Shown: positions 9,054-18,648, counted from the stretch's first letter. The stretch is DNA of 64,000 nucleotides from Stenotrophomonas sp. SAU14A_NAIMI4_5 (GCF_003086795.1 NZ_CP026003.1:514493-578492); one strand, 5' to 3'. The notes: generated by a model not told the origin, from the sequence alone. Numbers and translations: made by a program.

Positions 9054-9087
9054 TTGCGTGGCCCGGCATCCGTGCCAGGCCACGCAA
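9054..9087. repeat. Long imperfect hairpin in the padR-aceE intergenic region
   Basis: TTGCGTGGCC and GGCCACGCAA form a perfect 10-bp stem, with a further CGGCA/TGCC pairing in the loop. The surrounding 8945-9465 stretch shows no convincing gene. Confidence 0.55.
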
Positions 9088-9465
9088 CAGCAACCGCAGG
9101 TGCCCCGGTGGCCGGGGCCGGCAGACAGCGCGGTAAACCGCGGGAAGGGGCCTGCTCGCGGCCACGGTGCGTGGCGGGCGCGGCAGGGTCCAGAGCCATA
9201 CGCGACGGGTTGTAAGAGGTTCAGCCGCGCACCGTCAGACAAGCCTTACAGGGGCGCGCGCTGCCCCACTACAGTCATCCGTGGCGGTAACACTGCGTCC
9301 TGCACGTGGACGCAGCGGCCCGGAAACGACAGCCGGCGCAGGCCGATACGGCGGAAAAAACAGAGGCTTGCAGCCGCTTGTCCCGCCCCCCGCTGGCCCG
9401 GGACAGGCCTTGCGGACACTGGCCGCCTGCATCCATACGGCAGCGTAGCCAAACGACGAAAGCCC

Positions 9466-9494
9466 TTGGTGCGCTACACTTTGCGGTCTAGATA
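9466..9494 (+). promoter_or_regulatory. Candidate sigma-70 promoter of aceE
   Basis: TTGGTG at 9466 and TAGATA at 9489 are separated by 17 bases, 45 bases upstream of the aceE start. The stretch is AT-richer than its surroundings. Assignment is by pattern only. Confidence 0.4.
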
Positions 9495-9538
9495 TCTATA
9501 CAACAGTCGCGCGCGTGCGTGCGGTAATGGGAGCGCTA

Positions 9539-12226
9539 ATGAACTGGTTGAACGAAGTGCTGAACAACGACACCAATCCTGTGGAAACCCAGGAGTGGAT
9601 CGAGTCGTTGAAGGCCGTCATTGATGTCGAGGGCCCCGAGCGCGCGCATCAGCTGCTGGAAGGCATGGTGGAACTGACCCGTCGTTCGGGTGCGTACCTG
9701 CCGTTCTCTCCCACTACCGAATACGTCAACACCATCGATCCGCAGCTGGAGGCCAAGAGCCCGGGCAACGCGGAACTGGAATGGCGCATCCGTTCGATCA
9801 TCCGTTGGAACGCGATGGCGACCGTCGTGCGTGCCAACCGCAAGCCGGGCGACCTGGGCGGCCACATCGCCTCCTTCGCCTCCGGTGCCACCCTGTACGA
9901 CGTGGGCTTCAACCACTTCTGGCGCGCCCCGAGCGACAGCCATCCGGGCGACCTGCTGTTCATCCAGGGCCACAGCGCCCCGGGCATCTACGCGCGCGCC
10001 TTCCTGGAAGGCCGCATCAATGAAGAACAGCTCGACAAGTTCCGCATGGAAGTCGACGGCGGTGGCCTGTCGTCCTACCCGCACCCGTGGCTGATGCCGG
10101 ACTTCTGGCAGACCCCCACCGTGTCAATGGGCCTGGGCCCGCTGGCCGCCATCTACCAGGCGCAGTTCATGCGCTACCTGGAAAACCGTGGCCTGATCGA
10201 GAAGTCCGACCGCAAGGTGTGGTGCTTCATCGGCGACGGCGAGAGCGACGAGCCGGAAACCCTGGGTGCCATCGCCCTGGCCGGCCGTGAAGGCCTGGAC
10301 AACCTGATCTTCGTGGTGAACTGCAACCTGCAGCGCCTGGACGGTCCGGTGCGCGGCAACGGCAAGATCATCCAGGAACTGGAAGGCGTCTTCCGTGGCG
10401 GCGGCTGGAATGTCATCAAGCTGCTGTGGGGCGGTTACTGGGATGCCCTGCTGGCCAAGGACACCAATGGCGTCCTGAAGAAGCTGATGATGGAAACCGT
10501 CGACGGCGAATACCAGAACTGCAAGGCCTTCGGCGGCGCGTATACCCGCGAGCATTTCTTCGGCAAGTACCCGGAAACCGCTGCGATGGTCGCCGGCCTG
10601 TCCGACGACGACATCTGGCGCCTGAACCGTGGTGGCCACGACCCGCACAAGGTGTACGCCGCCTACCACCAGGCCGTGAACACCAAGGGCATGCCGACCG
10701 TCATCCTGGCCAAGACCGTGAAGGGTTACGGCATGGGCAGCGCCGGTGAGGCACTGAACCCGACCCACCAGACCAAGAAGCTGGACGACGAAGCAGTGCG
10801 CCACTTCCGCGACCGCTTCAACATTCCGGTGACCGACGCGCAGCTGGCCGATGGCCAGGTGCCGTTCTACCACCCGGGCCCGGATTCGCCGGAAGTGCAG
10901 TACCTGCAGGAGCGCCGCAGCGCCCTGGGCGGTTACCTGCCGCAGCGCCGCCGCAAGGCCGACAAGAGCTTCAACGCACCGAAGCTGGAAACCTACGAGC
11001 GCCTGCTGAAGAGCAGCGGCGAGCGCAGCTATTCCACCACCATGGCCTTCGTGCAGAGCCTCAACATCACCCTGCGCGACAAGGAACTGGGCCCGCACAT
11101 CGTGCCGATCGTGGCCGACGAAGCCCGTACCTTCGGCATGGAAGGCCTGTTCCGCCAGATCGGCATCTACGCGCCGTTCGGCCAGAAGTACAAGCCGGTC
11201 GACGCCGACCAGCTGATGTTCTACCGCGAAGACCAGAGCGGCCAGGTGCTGCAGCAGGGCATCAGCGAGCCGGGCGCCATCAGCTCGTGGATGGCTGCCG
11301 GTACCAGCTACTCGGTCAGCAACGTGCCGATGCTGCCGTTCTACATCTACTACTCGATGTTCGGCTTCCAGCGCGTGGGCGACATCGCCTGGCAGGCTGC
11401 CGACATGCGTACCCGCGGCTTCCTGCTGGGTGGCACCGCCGGCCGCACCACGCTGAACGGTGAAGGCCTGCAGCACGAAGATGGCTTCAGCCACCTGGTG
11501 GCTGGCGGCATCCCCAACGTGCGCAGCTACGACCCGACCTTCGGCTTCGAAGTGACGGTGATCCTGCAGCACGGCACCAAGGCCATGATGGAAGACCAGG
11601 TAGACGAGTACTACTACCTGACCCTGATGAACGAAAACTACACCCACCCGGAAATGCCGGAAGGTGCAGCCGAAGGCATCGTGAAGGGCATGTACCTGCT
11701 GACCGACGCCGGCAAGCCGAAGAAGGGCGACCTGCGCGTGCAGCTGCTGGGTTCGGGCACCATCCTGCGTGAAGTGATTGCCGCCGCCGAGCTGCTGGAC
11801 AAGGACTTCGGCGTGACCGCCGACATCTGGTCCTGCCCGAGCTTCAACGAGCTGCGCCGCGATGGCTTTGACGCCGAGCGTGCCAACCGCTTCCACCCGG
11901 AAGGCGACCAGCGCAAGGCCTACGTGACCGAGCTGCTGGAAGGCCGCCAGGGCCCGGCGATTGCCGCCACCGACTACGTGCGTGCGTATGCGGACCAGAT
12001 CCGCGCGTTCGTGCCGATGTCGTACACCGTGCTGGGTACGGATGGCTTCGGTCGTTCGGATACCCGTGCGAACCTGCGTCGCTTCTTCGAAGTTGACCGG
12101 TACTACATCGCGCATGCCGCGATTGCGGCGCTGGCTAAGGACGGGAAGATGACTGGGAAGGACGTGGCCCGGGCGATCAAGCAGTACAAGATTGATCCGG
12201 AGAAGGCTAACCCTGTTGGGGTTTGA
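9539..12226 (+). CDS. aceE: Pyruvate dehydrogenase E1 component, homodimeric type
   Basis: An 895-residue thiamine-diphosphate enzyme that decarboxylates pyruvate and acetylates lipoyl-E2 in the pyruvate dehydrogenase complex. The TPP motif is clear (GDGESDEPETLGAIALAGRE ... NCNLQ), as are the homodimeric-type segments SHPGDLLFIQGHSAPGIYAR and GLQHEDGFSHL. Length fits the family. The start MNWLNEVLNN is preceded by GGGAG at good spacing. The partners aceF and lpdA do not follow; a terminator and then foreign-looking DNA follow instead, so aceE forms the left edge of the variable region. Confidence 0.98.
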   Translation: MNWLNEVLNNDTNPVETQEWIESLKAVIDVEGPERAHQLLEGMVELTRRSGAYLPFSPTTEYVNTIDPQLEAKSPGNAELEWRIRSIIRWNAMATVVRANRKPGDLGGHIASFASGATLYDVGFNHFWRAPSDSHPGDLLFIQGHSAPGIYARAFLEGRINEEQLDKFRMEVDGGGLSSYPHPWLMPDFWQTPTVSMGLGPLAAIYQAQFMRYLENRGLIEKSDRKVWCFIGDGESDEPETLGAIALAGREGLDNLIFVVNCNLQRLDGPVRGNGKIIQELEGVFRGGGWNVIKLLWGGYWDALLAKDTNGVLKKLMMETVDGEYQNCKAFGGAYTREHFFGKYPETAAMVAGLSDDDIWRLNRGGHDPHKVYAAYHQAVNTKGMPTVILAKTVKGYGMGSAGEALNPTHQTKKLDDEAVRHFRDRFNIPVTDAQLADGQVPFYHPGPDSPEVQYLQERRSALGGYLPQRRRKADKSFNAPKLETYERLLKSSGERSYSTTMAFVQSLNITLRDKELGPHIVPIVADEARTFGMEGLFRQIGIYAPFGQKYKPVDADQLMFYREDQSGQVLQQGISEPGAISSWMAAGTSYSVSNVPMLPFYIYYSMFGFQRVGDIAWQAADMRTRGFLLGGTAGRTTLNGEGLQHEDGFSHLVAGGIPNVRSYDPTFGFEVTVILQHGTKAMMEDQVDEYYYLTLMNENYTHPEMPEGAAEGIVKGMYLLTDAGKPKKGDLRVQLLGSGTILREVIAAAELLDKDFGVTADIWSCPSFNELRRDGFDAERANRFHPEGDQRKAYVTELLEGRQGPAIAATDYVRAYADQIRAFVPMSYTVLGTDGFGRSDTRANLRRFFEVDRYYIAHAAIAALAKDGKMTGKDVARAIKQYKIDPEKANPVGV

Positions 12227-12236
12227 TTTCTAACAG

Positions 12237-12264
12237 AGGGGCGACTTTGGTCGCCCCTTTTTTT
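12237..12264 (+). terminator. Rho-independent terminator of aceE
   Basis: AGGGGCGAC, loop TTTG, GTCGCCCCT, then a seven-base T-run, starting 11 bases after the stop. Confidence 0.92.
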
Positions 12265-12308
12265 CAGGTATTTCCGCCAATCTGCAGTAGATACGGAGAT
12301 GGAGCTCT

Positions 12309-13649
12309 ATGGCCAAGGAGTCAGTTTCGCAGCGTGGTGTGAAACTTAGGTTGGAGAATCAGCGGTGGATTCACGACGTTGAGCGACGCAGGAAGCGGCG
12401 TGTTGTCAAAGCTAAGATTAATAATCAAGAAAAAGATGCTGAAAATAAGTCTAAGCGCTATCGCTCCAAGCCATTGGGGTTGATGGCAGGGAAGAGTCAC
12501 GAAGTGCTTGTGCGTGATTCCGTAATTGCGGGTAAGGTCATAGTTCCACGATCATTCTCGGTTCACCATAATCCTAGGGACACGTTGCTCAGTATCTTCC
12601 GTATTGCGAAGTATGCGAGGCAAAATAAGGGCTCGCTTAGAGTAAATATTGATCTTAGTCGAGTTACCGAGATGGATCTCGCTGCCGATAGCCTGCTCGC
12701 GATTGTGCTAAAAGAGATAAAGAACGAGTCATTCGGCCTGCGTAAAGTAAGTATTCGAGGTAGTTTTCCTCGGCAGCAAGAGCTGCAGAGGGAGATGGAG
12801 GAAGTGGGAACCGTCAAGGTGTTGATGTCGGATCGAGGTAAGGATAATGTCGAATTTTCGTTGAAAGGAGATGTCAAAGTCTTCCGACACCGGCAGGCTA
12901 GTCTTGAGCCAACCCGTACTATTGACGCGTCTGACTCTGTTGAAGCTGTCACCGAAAAATTTTCTGATCACGTTAACAATTGCCTCAATACAATCAACAA
13001 AGAGCTCACCGCGAATGGTCGCAGGAATTTGTGCGATTACGTTGGAGAGCTTTTAACCAACGCCCAGGATCATGCTGGGATGACCGATTGGACAATTGTT
13101 GGTTATCTGGATGTAGCTACGAAACTATTTAAGGTTGTCGTTGTTAATTTCGGCAGCAGTATTGAGGAAACCTTCACGGCGCTCGAAGATGGCTACACTC
13201 GAGATCAGGTCTATGGATACGTACAACGGCATAAGGATGCTGCTTTCCGTAAATATCGAATGCGTGAAGGGGCCCTTTATACCGTTGCAGCACTGCAGGG
13301 AAAGGTGAGTAGCAAAAATTTTGATGAAAGTGGCACTAGGGGGCAAGGAACCATTGCGATGATGGAGTTCTTTCAGCGCATTAGCGATGCCTGCTCCGAT
13401 GAAGGTACGGGTGATCCTGAAATGGTCCTGGTTTCCGGTGATACGCACATTAGATTTCACCGTAAATACAAGATGAAAAAAGATGAGGCGACTGGGAGGG
13501 AGATAATCGCGTTCAACAAGGAAAATAGTACTAGTGAACTTCCTGATGGTGAACTTGTCAGAACGATGGTGGGGGCATCGTTTCCCGGGACCTTGATTTC
13601 AATCAATTTCCCGCTCAGTGGCAAATTGCAAATAAGAGAAATTGAATGA
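12309..13649 (+). CDS. STAS plus GHKL (HATPase_c) ATPase, first gene of an AT-rich three-gene operon
   Basis: A 446-residue soluble protein. A very basic N-terminus (about 1-60) is followed by a STAS-like segment (about 110-175: LRVNIDLSRVTEMDLAADSL) and a GHKL ATP-binding domain (about 215-350). In the latter the N-box reads ELLTNAQDHAG, the G1 position VVNFGSSIEETF and the G2-like loop ESGTRGQGT. No phospho-acceptor His or transmembrane segment is seen, so it is not an ordinary sensor kinase. STAS with GHKL recalls SpoIIAA/SpoIIAB partner-switching, but in one chain. Base composition is far more AT-rich than the flanks, indicating transfer. GGAG lies ahead of the ATG. The function is unknown; defence is suggested only by position beside mcrBC. 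Confidence 0.8.
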   Translation: MAKESVSQRGVKLRLENQRWIHDVERRRKRRVVKAKINNQEKDAENKSKRYRSKPLGLMAGKSHEVLVRDSVIAGKVIVPRSFSVHHNPRDTLLSIFRIAKYARQNKGSLRVNIDLSRVTEMDLAADSLLAIVLKEIKNESFGLRKVSIRGSFPRQQELQREMEEVGTVKVLMSDRGKDNVEFSLKGDVKVFRHRQASLEPTRTIDASDSVEAVTEKFSDHVNNCLNTINKELTANGRRNLCDYVGELLTNAQDHAGMTDWTIVGYLDVATKLFKVVVVNFGSSIEETFTALEDGYTRDQVYGYVQRHKDAAFRKYRMREGALYTVAALQGKVSSKNFDESGTRGQGTIAMMEFFQRISDACSDEGTGDPEMVLVSGDTHIRFHRKYKMKKDEATGREIIAFNKENSTSELPDGELVRTMVGASFPGTLISINFPLSGKLQIREIE

Positions 13650-13957
13650 TGGAAACCATTGATTTTGACAAATTAGGCGGTCCTGTTTATGCCGGAAGAT
13701 CGAAAGGAGAGCGAGCGAGAGTGCAGCTTGGTTTGGATCGAATGGACAAATCCCAGGCCCCCGTGCAGATCAAGATTCCTGAGGATACTTACTCGTTGAA
13801 TAGTTCGTTTTTCTTAGGGCTTTTTGGGCCCAGTGTTGTAAATTTCAGGTCTAGAGATGCTTTCTTGAAGAAGTACGTATTTGAAGCTCCCGCAGTTATT
13901 CTTGAGGAAATCGAGAAAGGGATCGATAGGGCGCTGGCGGAAGTTCGGCCGCTTTAA
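13646..13957 (+). CDS. Small STAS-like (DUF4325-type) protein, second gene of the operon
   Basis: A 103-residue soluble protein whose ATG overlaps the previous stop (ATGA), implying translational coupling. The pattern VQIKIPEDTYSLNSSFFLGLFGPSVVNF resembles the STAS-like DUF4325 family, which is often encoded beside GHKL ATPases. By analogy it would be the anti-anti-sigma-like partner bound or modified by the upstream ATPase; this is inference. The conserved Ser pair in NSSFF is a candidate phosphorylation site. It shares the AT-rich composition of its neighbours. Confidence 0.65.
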   Translation: MMETIDFDKLGGPVYAGRSKGERARVQLGLDRMDKSQAPVQIKIPEDTYSLNSSFFLGLFGPSVVNFRSRDAFLKKYVFEAPAVILEEIEKGIDRALAEVRPL

Positions 13958-13973
13958 TGGATGAGGGCGAAGG

Positions 13974-14510
13974 ATGGAGCAGGTAAGCATTTCCATTGGA
14001 AGTTCATCGGTAAGTATTCAGCAATGGGTTGTTTTCGGTGTGGGAGCCCTTCTCACCATTCTAAATTTGGTTATAACGGTTGTTAATTACCGAATGTCGC
14101 GTCGGCGGTCGGTTGAAGATGAGTTTTGGTTTAGGCGTGTCGTAGCGCCTGCTGTTATTGATAGGGCGCAGGAGTTTGCGCTGAAGTGGTCAACGGAGAT
14201 TGCATCTTCAGTTTCGTTTCGCGGCAACGTTAAGGGGACTCAGGCGAAGGTGACTGAGTGCAAAAGTGAATGTTCTGCCCTTATTACAAGTTTTATGTGC
14301 CTAAAGATGTATGACTCTGCCCACTACATTTCAGCTACTCGGCGTGCCGATGAGATGGTTGATTCTGTGACAGAGTGTCTTTATATAATATCTAACAAGG
14401 CATTCGATGTTAATGAGGTTGGTAAGAAAATTGAGGAGAAGCGAGAGGAGCTTCATGCGTCGCTTTTGGGCATATTCGTTGACATGAAGAAAATGCAATC
14501 GAAATTCTGA
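13974..14510 (+). CDS. One-span membrane protein with cytoplasmic helical domain, third gene of the operon
   Basis: A 178-residue protein with one clear hydrophobic segment near the N-terminus (about 18-42, VFGVGALLTILNLVITVV) followed by a basic stop-transfer stretch (NYRMSRRRS), so the remaining 135 residues should lie in the cytoplasm. That part is mainly helical, with KIEEKREELHASLLGIF as a possible coiled coil at the end. I do not recognise a family. It starts 17 bases after the STAS-like gene. In defence systems a membrane-anchored last gene is often the effector; that role is conjecture here. Confidence 0.7.
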   Translation: MEQVSISIGSSSVSIQQWVVFGVGALLTILNLVITVVNYRMSRRRSVEDEFWFRRVVAPAVIDRAQEFALKWSTEIASSVSFRGNVKGTQAKVTECKSECSALITSFMCLKMYDSAHYISATRRADEMVDSVTECLYIISNKAFDVNEVGKKIEEKREELHASLLGIFVDMKKMQSKF

Positions 14511-14676
14511 GCTGTTCTCTATTTTATAGTTTGATCTTTGGGTGAGTTTTGTTTTGTCGAAGTTCGTGCTGCGAATGGTTCCTGCTGACGCGAGATGCCG
14601 GTCGATAGCGTCAATCGGTGTCGCAATTTGAAATTTTGCCTTACGATATAGCTGACGTGACTATCGATAAGTGCAC

Positions 14677-17316
14677 ATGGGACGTATCAACACTTCGGTC
14701 GAACTGAGCGGTTTTCAAATAGGCTCCGAATACTCCCGCCAGAACGTCGCCGAGCTCAGTGGATTGCCCGTCCCGGCTGAAATTTACGGAACTCCCTGGG
14801 CGGACGGAATCTTAGAACTCGAGAATGCCGTCTTGCTGTTCGTCACCCTCGAGAAGGAGGGCGAGGCCAGCTATCTCGACCTCTTCGACGGCACCGACTT
14901 CTACTGGGAAAGCCAGAATAGGAATAGCCAGAGCTCACCGATCATCCGCCGGATCTCAGGCGGTTCGCCCACCTATCTATTCGCTCGGATGCGGGCAAAG
15001 GTCCGCGGCGCCTCCAACGCGGTCCCGTTCGTCTACTGCGGAAAGCTCGACTTCGTGGCGATGGACGGGGAGCACCCTGTTACATGCCTGTTCGATGCGG
15101 TCGACATCGGAACCGGTCATAGAGATCGCCTGACCGAAATTCTGCGGTGGCGGCCTAGCGTATCCCCAACCGAATTCTCTGCGCGCCAGGTGCGGCTGAA
15201 GGGTTGCGGAAAGACTCTGCCGCCAGCAGCTGAAAATTCTTTCGCTCCCGCTGCGCCCGCTGTTTCGAGTGGCTCGCCCACCTACGAAGTCGTGCTCACA
15301 GACGGCGCCATACGCAATGGCTACATCACGGTGGACCCCAACTGGTCAGGCTTCGATGCAGCCATGCTCGGCCGCCCGGACGCAGCTTCAGGTCGAGAGG
15401 CGACTTTCACGTTTGCAGACGGCTATCAGATCACCTCCGATCTGCGGGCCAGCGGACCGGGCTCCGCTCGAATCCGCGCAAGGGTTGCGCCTGCTTTTAG
15501 GCGTCTAGGCGTCGTAGCCGGCGACTCGCTGCTCATTGTCCAAGAGAAGAGTGGGCAGTACCGAATTGAGGCGCGAAAGGGCGGTAGAGACACGTTTGAG
15601 CTCGGCTACGCACGCCTGCGTGAGCGCTTCCTTGCACGATTCCCTGACTTCAGCGGCTTCTCCGAGGACCAGCGCCTGCTGCGGGAAACCAGCTACAAGC
15701 GGCAGTTGGTAGAGCATTACCACGCGATCATGCTCCCAGCGCTCAGTAGCGAGCAGCCAGAAGAAGTCTGGTCTGCATTGATCAGCCTGCTGAAAGCCCG
15801 CGTCGGTGCTGAGAACCCGCAACCTCAGAACGTCGTCGGTTGGCGAATCGTTGCTCAGCTGGCCGAATTACCGGAGGGCGATCGCGCGGCGCTGGGTAGC
15901 GCTGTCCTTTCGCTGCTTTCAGGACAAGACGGCGACGCTGCGCTGGATGCCTTTAATGACTCCTCATCTAAGCTAAGTCCACCGCTGCAGCCTGCTGGCC
16001 AACGCTCGCTCTCAAGTCTGTTGCTGACTCTCAAAGATCCGACGCGCTACTTCTTCATCAAGACCGGTCAGATGCGCCGTGCCTTGGGTCTGCTCGATCC
16101 GACCTTCGACTTCCGCAAAGGTGGCATGACCGGTGAGGAGTGGGAGCGCATCCGTACGCTGTCCTCTCGACTGGCGGCACGTCTATCGGAAGACGGCTGG
16201 CCGCCCGCAGACATGATCGATGTTCAGTCCTTCCTCTGGGTGGCGATCGCCTATGAGCAAGGCGATGGTGCCGAGGCTGAGGAACAAGAAGATGAAGCTG
16301 TGGAACAGGACGACGACATGCCCGTGATTCACGCTCCCTCCAATACCATCCTCTTCGGCCCGCCCGGTACCGGTAAGACCTATGGTGTAGTGGACAAGGC
16401 ACTAGAGATCCTTGATCCGGAACTCCTGGCCGCGACAACGGGGCAGGGGGCTGCCGCGCGCGCCACGCTGAAGAGTCGGTTCGACGCGCTGCACGATGAA
16501 GGGCGCATCCGCTTTGTCACCTTCCATCAGAGCTTCGCCTACGAAGACTTCGTGGAAGGACTCAAGGCTCGTGCCGGCGAAAGCGGTGCGCTCGAGTACG
16601 GCGTCGAGAACGGTGTATTCCTCGAACTCTGCATTGATGCCCAGCACAGCGACCTGCCGTACGTCCTCATCATCGACGAGATCAACCGCGGCAATATTGC
16701 CCGCATCTTCGGTGAACTCATTACGCTCATCGAGCCGAGCAAGCGCCAGGGCATGGACGAGGCGCTGTCGGTTTGCTTGCCGTACTCCAAGCAGAAGTTT
16801 GCTGTGCCAGCCAACTTGCACCTCATCGGCACGATGAACACCGCGGACCGCTCCCTTGCTGCAATGGACGTGGCGCTGAGACGGCGCTTCCGCTTCATTG
16901 AGATGCCGCCCCAGCCGGAGCTGCTCGATTGGAGTGTCGAAGGCGTTCCTGTGGGCGAACTGTTAAGCACGCTAAACAGCCGCATCGAGGTTCTGCTGGG
17001 CCGGGATCATCTGATCGGTCATGCCTACTTGATGGGCGCCAAGGATCTACCCGCGCTTGCCGATGCGTTCCGCCTCCGTATCCTGCCTCTGCTGCAGGAG
17101 TACTTCTTCGAAGACTGGCGCCGCATTGCTTGGGTCCTGAACGACGACGCTAAGCCTCACGCTGAGCGTTTTCTGCGCCAGCGCGAACTTCAGTTGAACC
17201 GACTGTTCGCGCCCGAGGTCCAGCTTGCCCCGGACACGGCCAATTGGTACATCCATGAGGCGGCTTTCGAACAGGCGGCCAGCTACAAGGGAATCCTCGT
17301 CGGTCAGGCGGACTGA
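14677..17316 (+). CDS. mcrB: McrB-like AAA+ NTPase with DUF3427-like N-terminal domain (type IV restriction)
   Basis: An 879-residue restriction subunit. The AAA+ domain (about 560-800) has Walker A FGPPGTGKT, Walker B VLIIDEINRGNIARIFGEL and the McrB signature LIGTMNTADRSLAAMD with the Arg finger region LRRRFRF. McrB hydrolyses GTP and translocates DNA for the McrC nuclease, cutting modified DNA. The N-terminus (about 1-150) resembles DUF3427 (TYLFARMRAKVRG ... PFVYCGKLDF) and a second region (about 205-310) looks like a further DNA-binding domain (GYITVDPNWSGFD), so it probably reads a different modification from E. coli McrB. Start: ATG at 14677; a GTG two codons upstream is possible. Unlike the preceding operon it is GC-rich. 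Confidence 0.9.
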   Translation: MGRINTSVELSGFQIGSEYSRQNVAELSGLPVPAEIYGTPWADGILELENAVLLFVTLEKEGEASYLDLFDGTDFYWESQNRNSQSSPIIRRISGGSPTYLFARMRAKVRGASNAVPFVYCGKLDFVAMDGEHPVTCLFDAVDIGTGHRDRLTEILRWRPSVSPTEFSARQVRLKGCGKTLPPAAENSFAPAAPAVSSGSPTYEVVLTDGAIRNGYITVDPNWSGFDAAMLGRPDAASGREATFTFADGYQITSDLRASGPGSARIRARVAPAFRRLGVVAGDSLLIVQEKSGQYRIEARKGGRDTFELGYARLRERFLARFPDFSGFSEDQRLLRETSYKRQLVEHYHAIMLPALSSEQPEEVWSALISLLKARVGAENPQPQNVVGWRIVAQLAELPEGDRAALGSAVLSLLSGQDGDAALDAFNDSSSKLSPPLQPAGQRSLSSLLLTLKDPTRYFFIKTGQMRRALGLLDPTFDFRKGGMTGEEWERIRTLSSRLAARLSEDGWPPADMIDVQSFLWVAIAYEQGDGAEAEEQEDEAVEQDDDMPVIHAPSNTILFGPPGTGKTYGVVDKALEILDPELLAATTGQGAAARATLKSRFDALHDEGRIRFVTFHQSFAYEDFVEGLKARAGESGALEYGVENGVFLELCIDAQHSDLPYVLIIDEINRGNIARIFGELITLIEPSKRQGMDEALSVCLPYSKQKFAVPANLHLIGTMNTADRSLAAMDVALRRRFRFIEMPPQPELLDWSVEGVPVGELLSTLNSRIEVLLGRDHLIGHAYLMGAKDLPALADAFRLRILPLLQEYFFEDWRRIAWVLNDDAKPHAERFLRQRELQLNRLFAPEVQLAPDTANWYIHEAAFEQAASYKGILVGQAD

Positions 17317-17319
17317 CCC

Positions 17320-18648
17320 GTGGCCGTGCTGACCGTTCGCGAGTACGCACGCATTGGCGTCTCAGAAGGTGGCGCGCGGCAGGAGGGGCTAGATGCCGCC
17401 TTCCTGCCGCAGGCGTCCTTTGACTGGCTGTGCGGCGAGTTCGAGCGCTTGCGCGCTGGCGGAGCGGCGCTCATGCAGCGCGACGGTGCACGCTGGCTTC
17501 GTTTGGATCAGTACGTGGGCGTAATGGAATGTCCCGACGGCACCACGCTGGAGGTACTGCCGAAGCACGTTGCACATGCGGACGATGCGCTCGGCGCCCG
17601 ACGGCTGCTGCGGCGCATGCTGTGCACTGTCCTGGACATCCCGCCGAGGGAAGGCAGTCCGGCCGATGTGACCCTGTTCGACACGCCGTTGAATGAATGG
17701 GTCATGGGGCGATTCATCTCCGCGCTGGATGAGTTGCTGAAGCGGGGGCTTCGCTTCGACTACACCCGTGTTCGGGAGGAACAGCTGTTTTTGCGCGGCC
17801 GGTTGGATATGTCGCGCCAGCTTCGTCAGTCGCCTACCCGCGCCCACGTATTCAACATCGAGCACGATGTGTTTAGTGAGGACCGCCCGGAGAACCGACT
17901 TCTGCGTGTCGCCTTGGATCGGGTATGCGCGCGCACGCGTAATGCAGGAACCTGGCGGTTGGCGCAGGAACTGTCCACGCGCATGGCCAGCGTCCCACGA
18001 AGCACTCAGGTTGCTAGCGACTTGCGCGCCTGGGGCAGCGACCGGCTGATGGCCCACTATCGCGAAGTTCGCCCGCTGTGTGAGCTGGTTCTGTCGGGGC
18101 AAAGCCCGCTGGCGCTGGCAGGCGATTGGCGCAGCCCCAGCATGATGTTCCCTATGGAGCGGCTGTTTGAGCGCTACGTGGGCGTTTGCCTCTCTCGCCA
18201 GTTCGCACCGGAGTGGCGGGTTGGCGGCGCGGCGTCGGAATACCTATGTCGCCATGGTGAAGCGAGCTGGTTCAATCTGATCCCAGACTTCTTGCTACGC
18301 CGGGCCGACGAACTGCGTGTCCTGGACACGAAGTGGAAAGTCCTCGATGCGACGGCTGGCGACGCGCGGCAGAAGTACGGGCTCAAGCAATCCGACTTCT
18401 ACCAGATGTTTGCCTACGGACAACGCTACCTTGGTGGGGCGGGGCAGATGGCACTGGTCTATCCGCAGCACGCTGGCTTTGCGCAGCCGTTGCCGGCGTT
18501 CGACTTCAGCCCTGAGTTGCAGCTTTGGGTGCTGCCATTCGATCTGGAACGCGGTCTTCTGGTGATGCCCGGATCGTGGCAGTCACACGAAGCACATGAG
18601 CTGTCCAGTCAGCGTTTGGGTGAAATACGATTGACCGTCGCTATTTAG
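17320..18648 (+). CDS. mcrC: McrC-family restriction endonuclease subunit
   Basis: A 442-residue partner of the preceding McrB-like protein, beginning at GTG three bases after its stop. The C-terminal half has the PD-(D/E)XK core: PDFLLRRADELRVLDTKWK, with the Asp of PDF and the DTK motif. The family domain shows LDQYVGVMECPDGTTLEVLPK near the N-terminus and DVFSEDRPENRLLRVAL in the middle. Together with McrB it should form a type IV restriction complex. Its 3' end overlaps the 3' end of the next, opposite gene by four bases. Confidence 0.9.
   Translation: MAVLTVREYARIGVSEGGARQEGLDAAFLPQASFDWLCGEFERLRAGGAALMQRDGARWLRLDQYVGVMECPDGTTLEVLPKHVAHADDALGARRLLRRMLCTVLDIPPREGSPADVTLFDTPLNEWVMGRFISALDELLKRGLRFDYTRVREEQLFLRGRLDMSRQLRQSPTRAHVFNIEHDVFSEDRPENRLLRVALDRVCARTRNAGTWRLAQELSTRMASVPRSTQVASDLRAWGSDRLMAHYREVRPLCELVLSGQSPLALAGDWRSPSMMFPMERLFERYVGVCLSRQFAPEWRVGGAASEYLCRHGEASWFNLIPDFLLRRADELRVLDTKWKVLDATAGDARQKYGLKQSDFYQMFAYGQRYLGGAGQMALVYPQHAGFAQPLPAFDFSPELQLWVLPFDLERGLLVMPGSWQSHEAHELSSQRLGEIRLTVAI

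Noticed and set aside
10124..12115. 663-codon open frame antisense to aceE
   Set aside because: A GC-skew shadow of a highly conserved gene; its composition (Val/Gln/His/Ala-rich) and lack of start signals are typical of antisense frames.
12309..13649. Ordinary sensor histidine kinase
   Set aside because: The GHKL domain is present but there is no membrane sensor, no dimerisation/phospho-His helix and no response-regulator gene.
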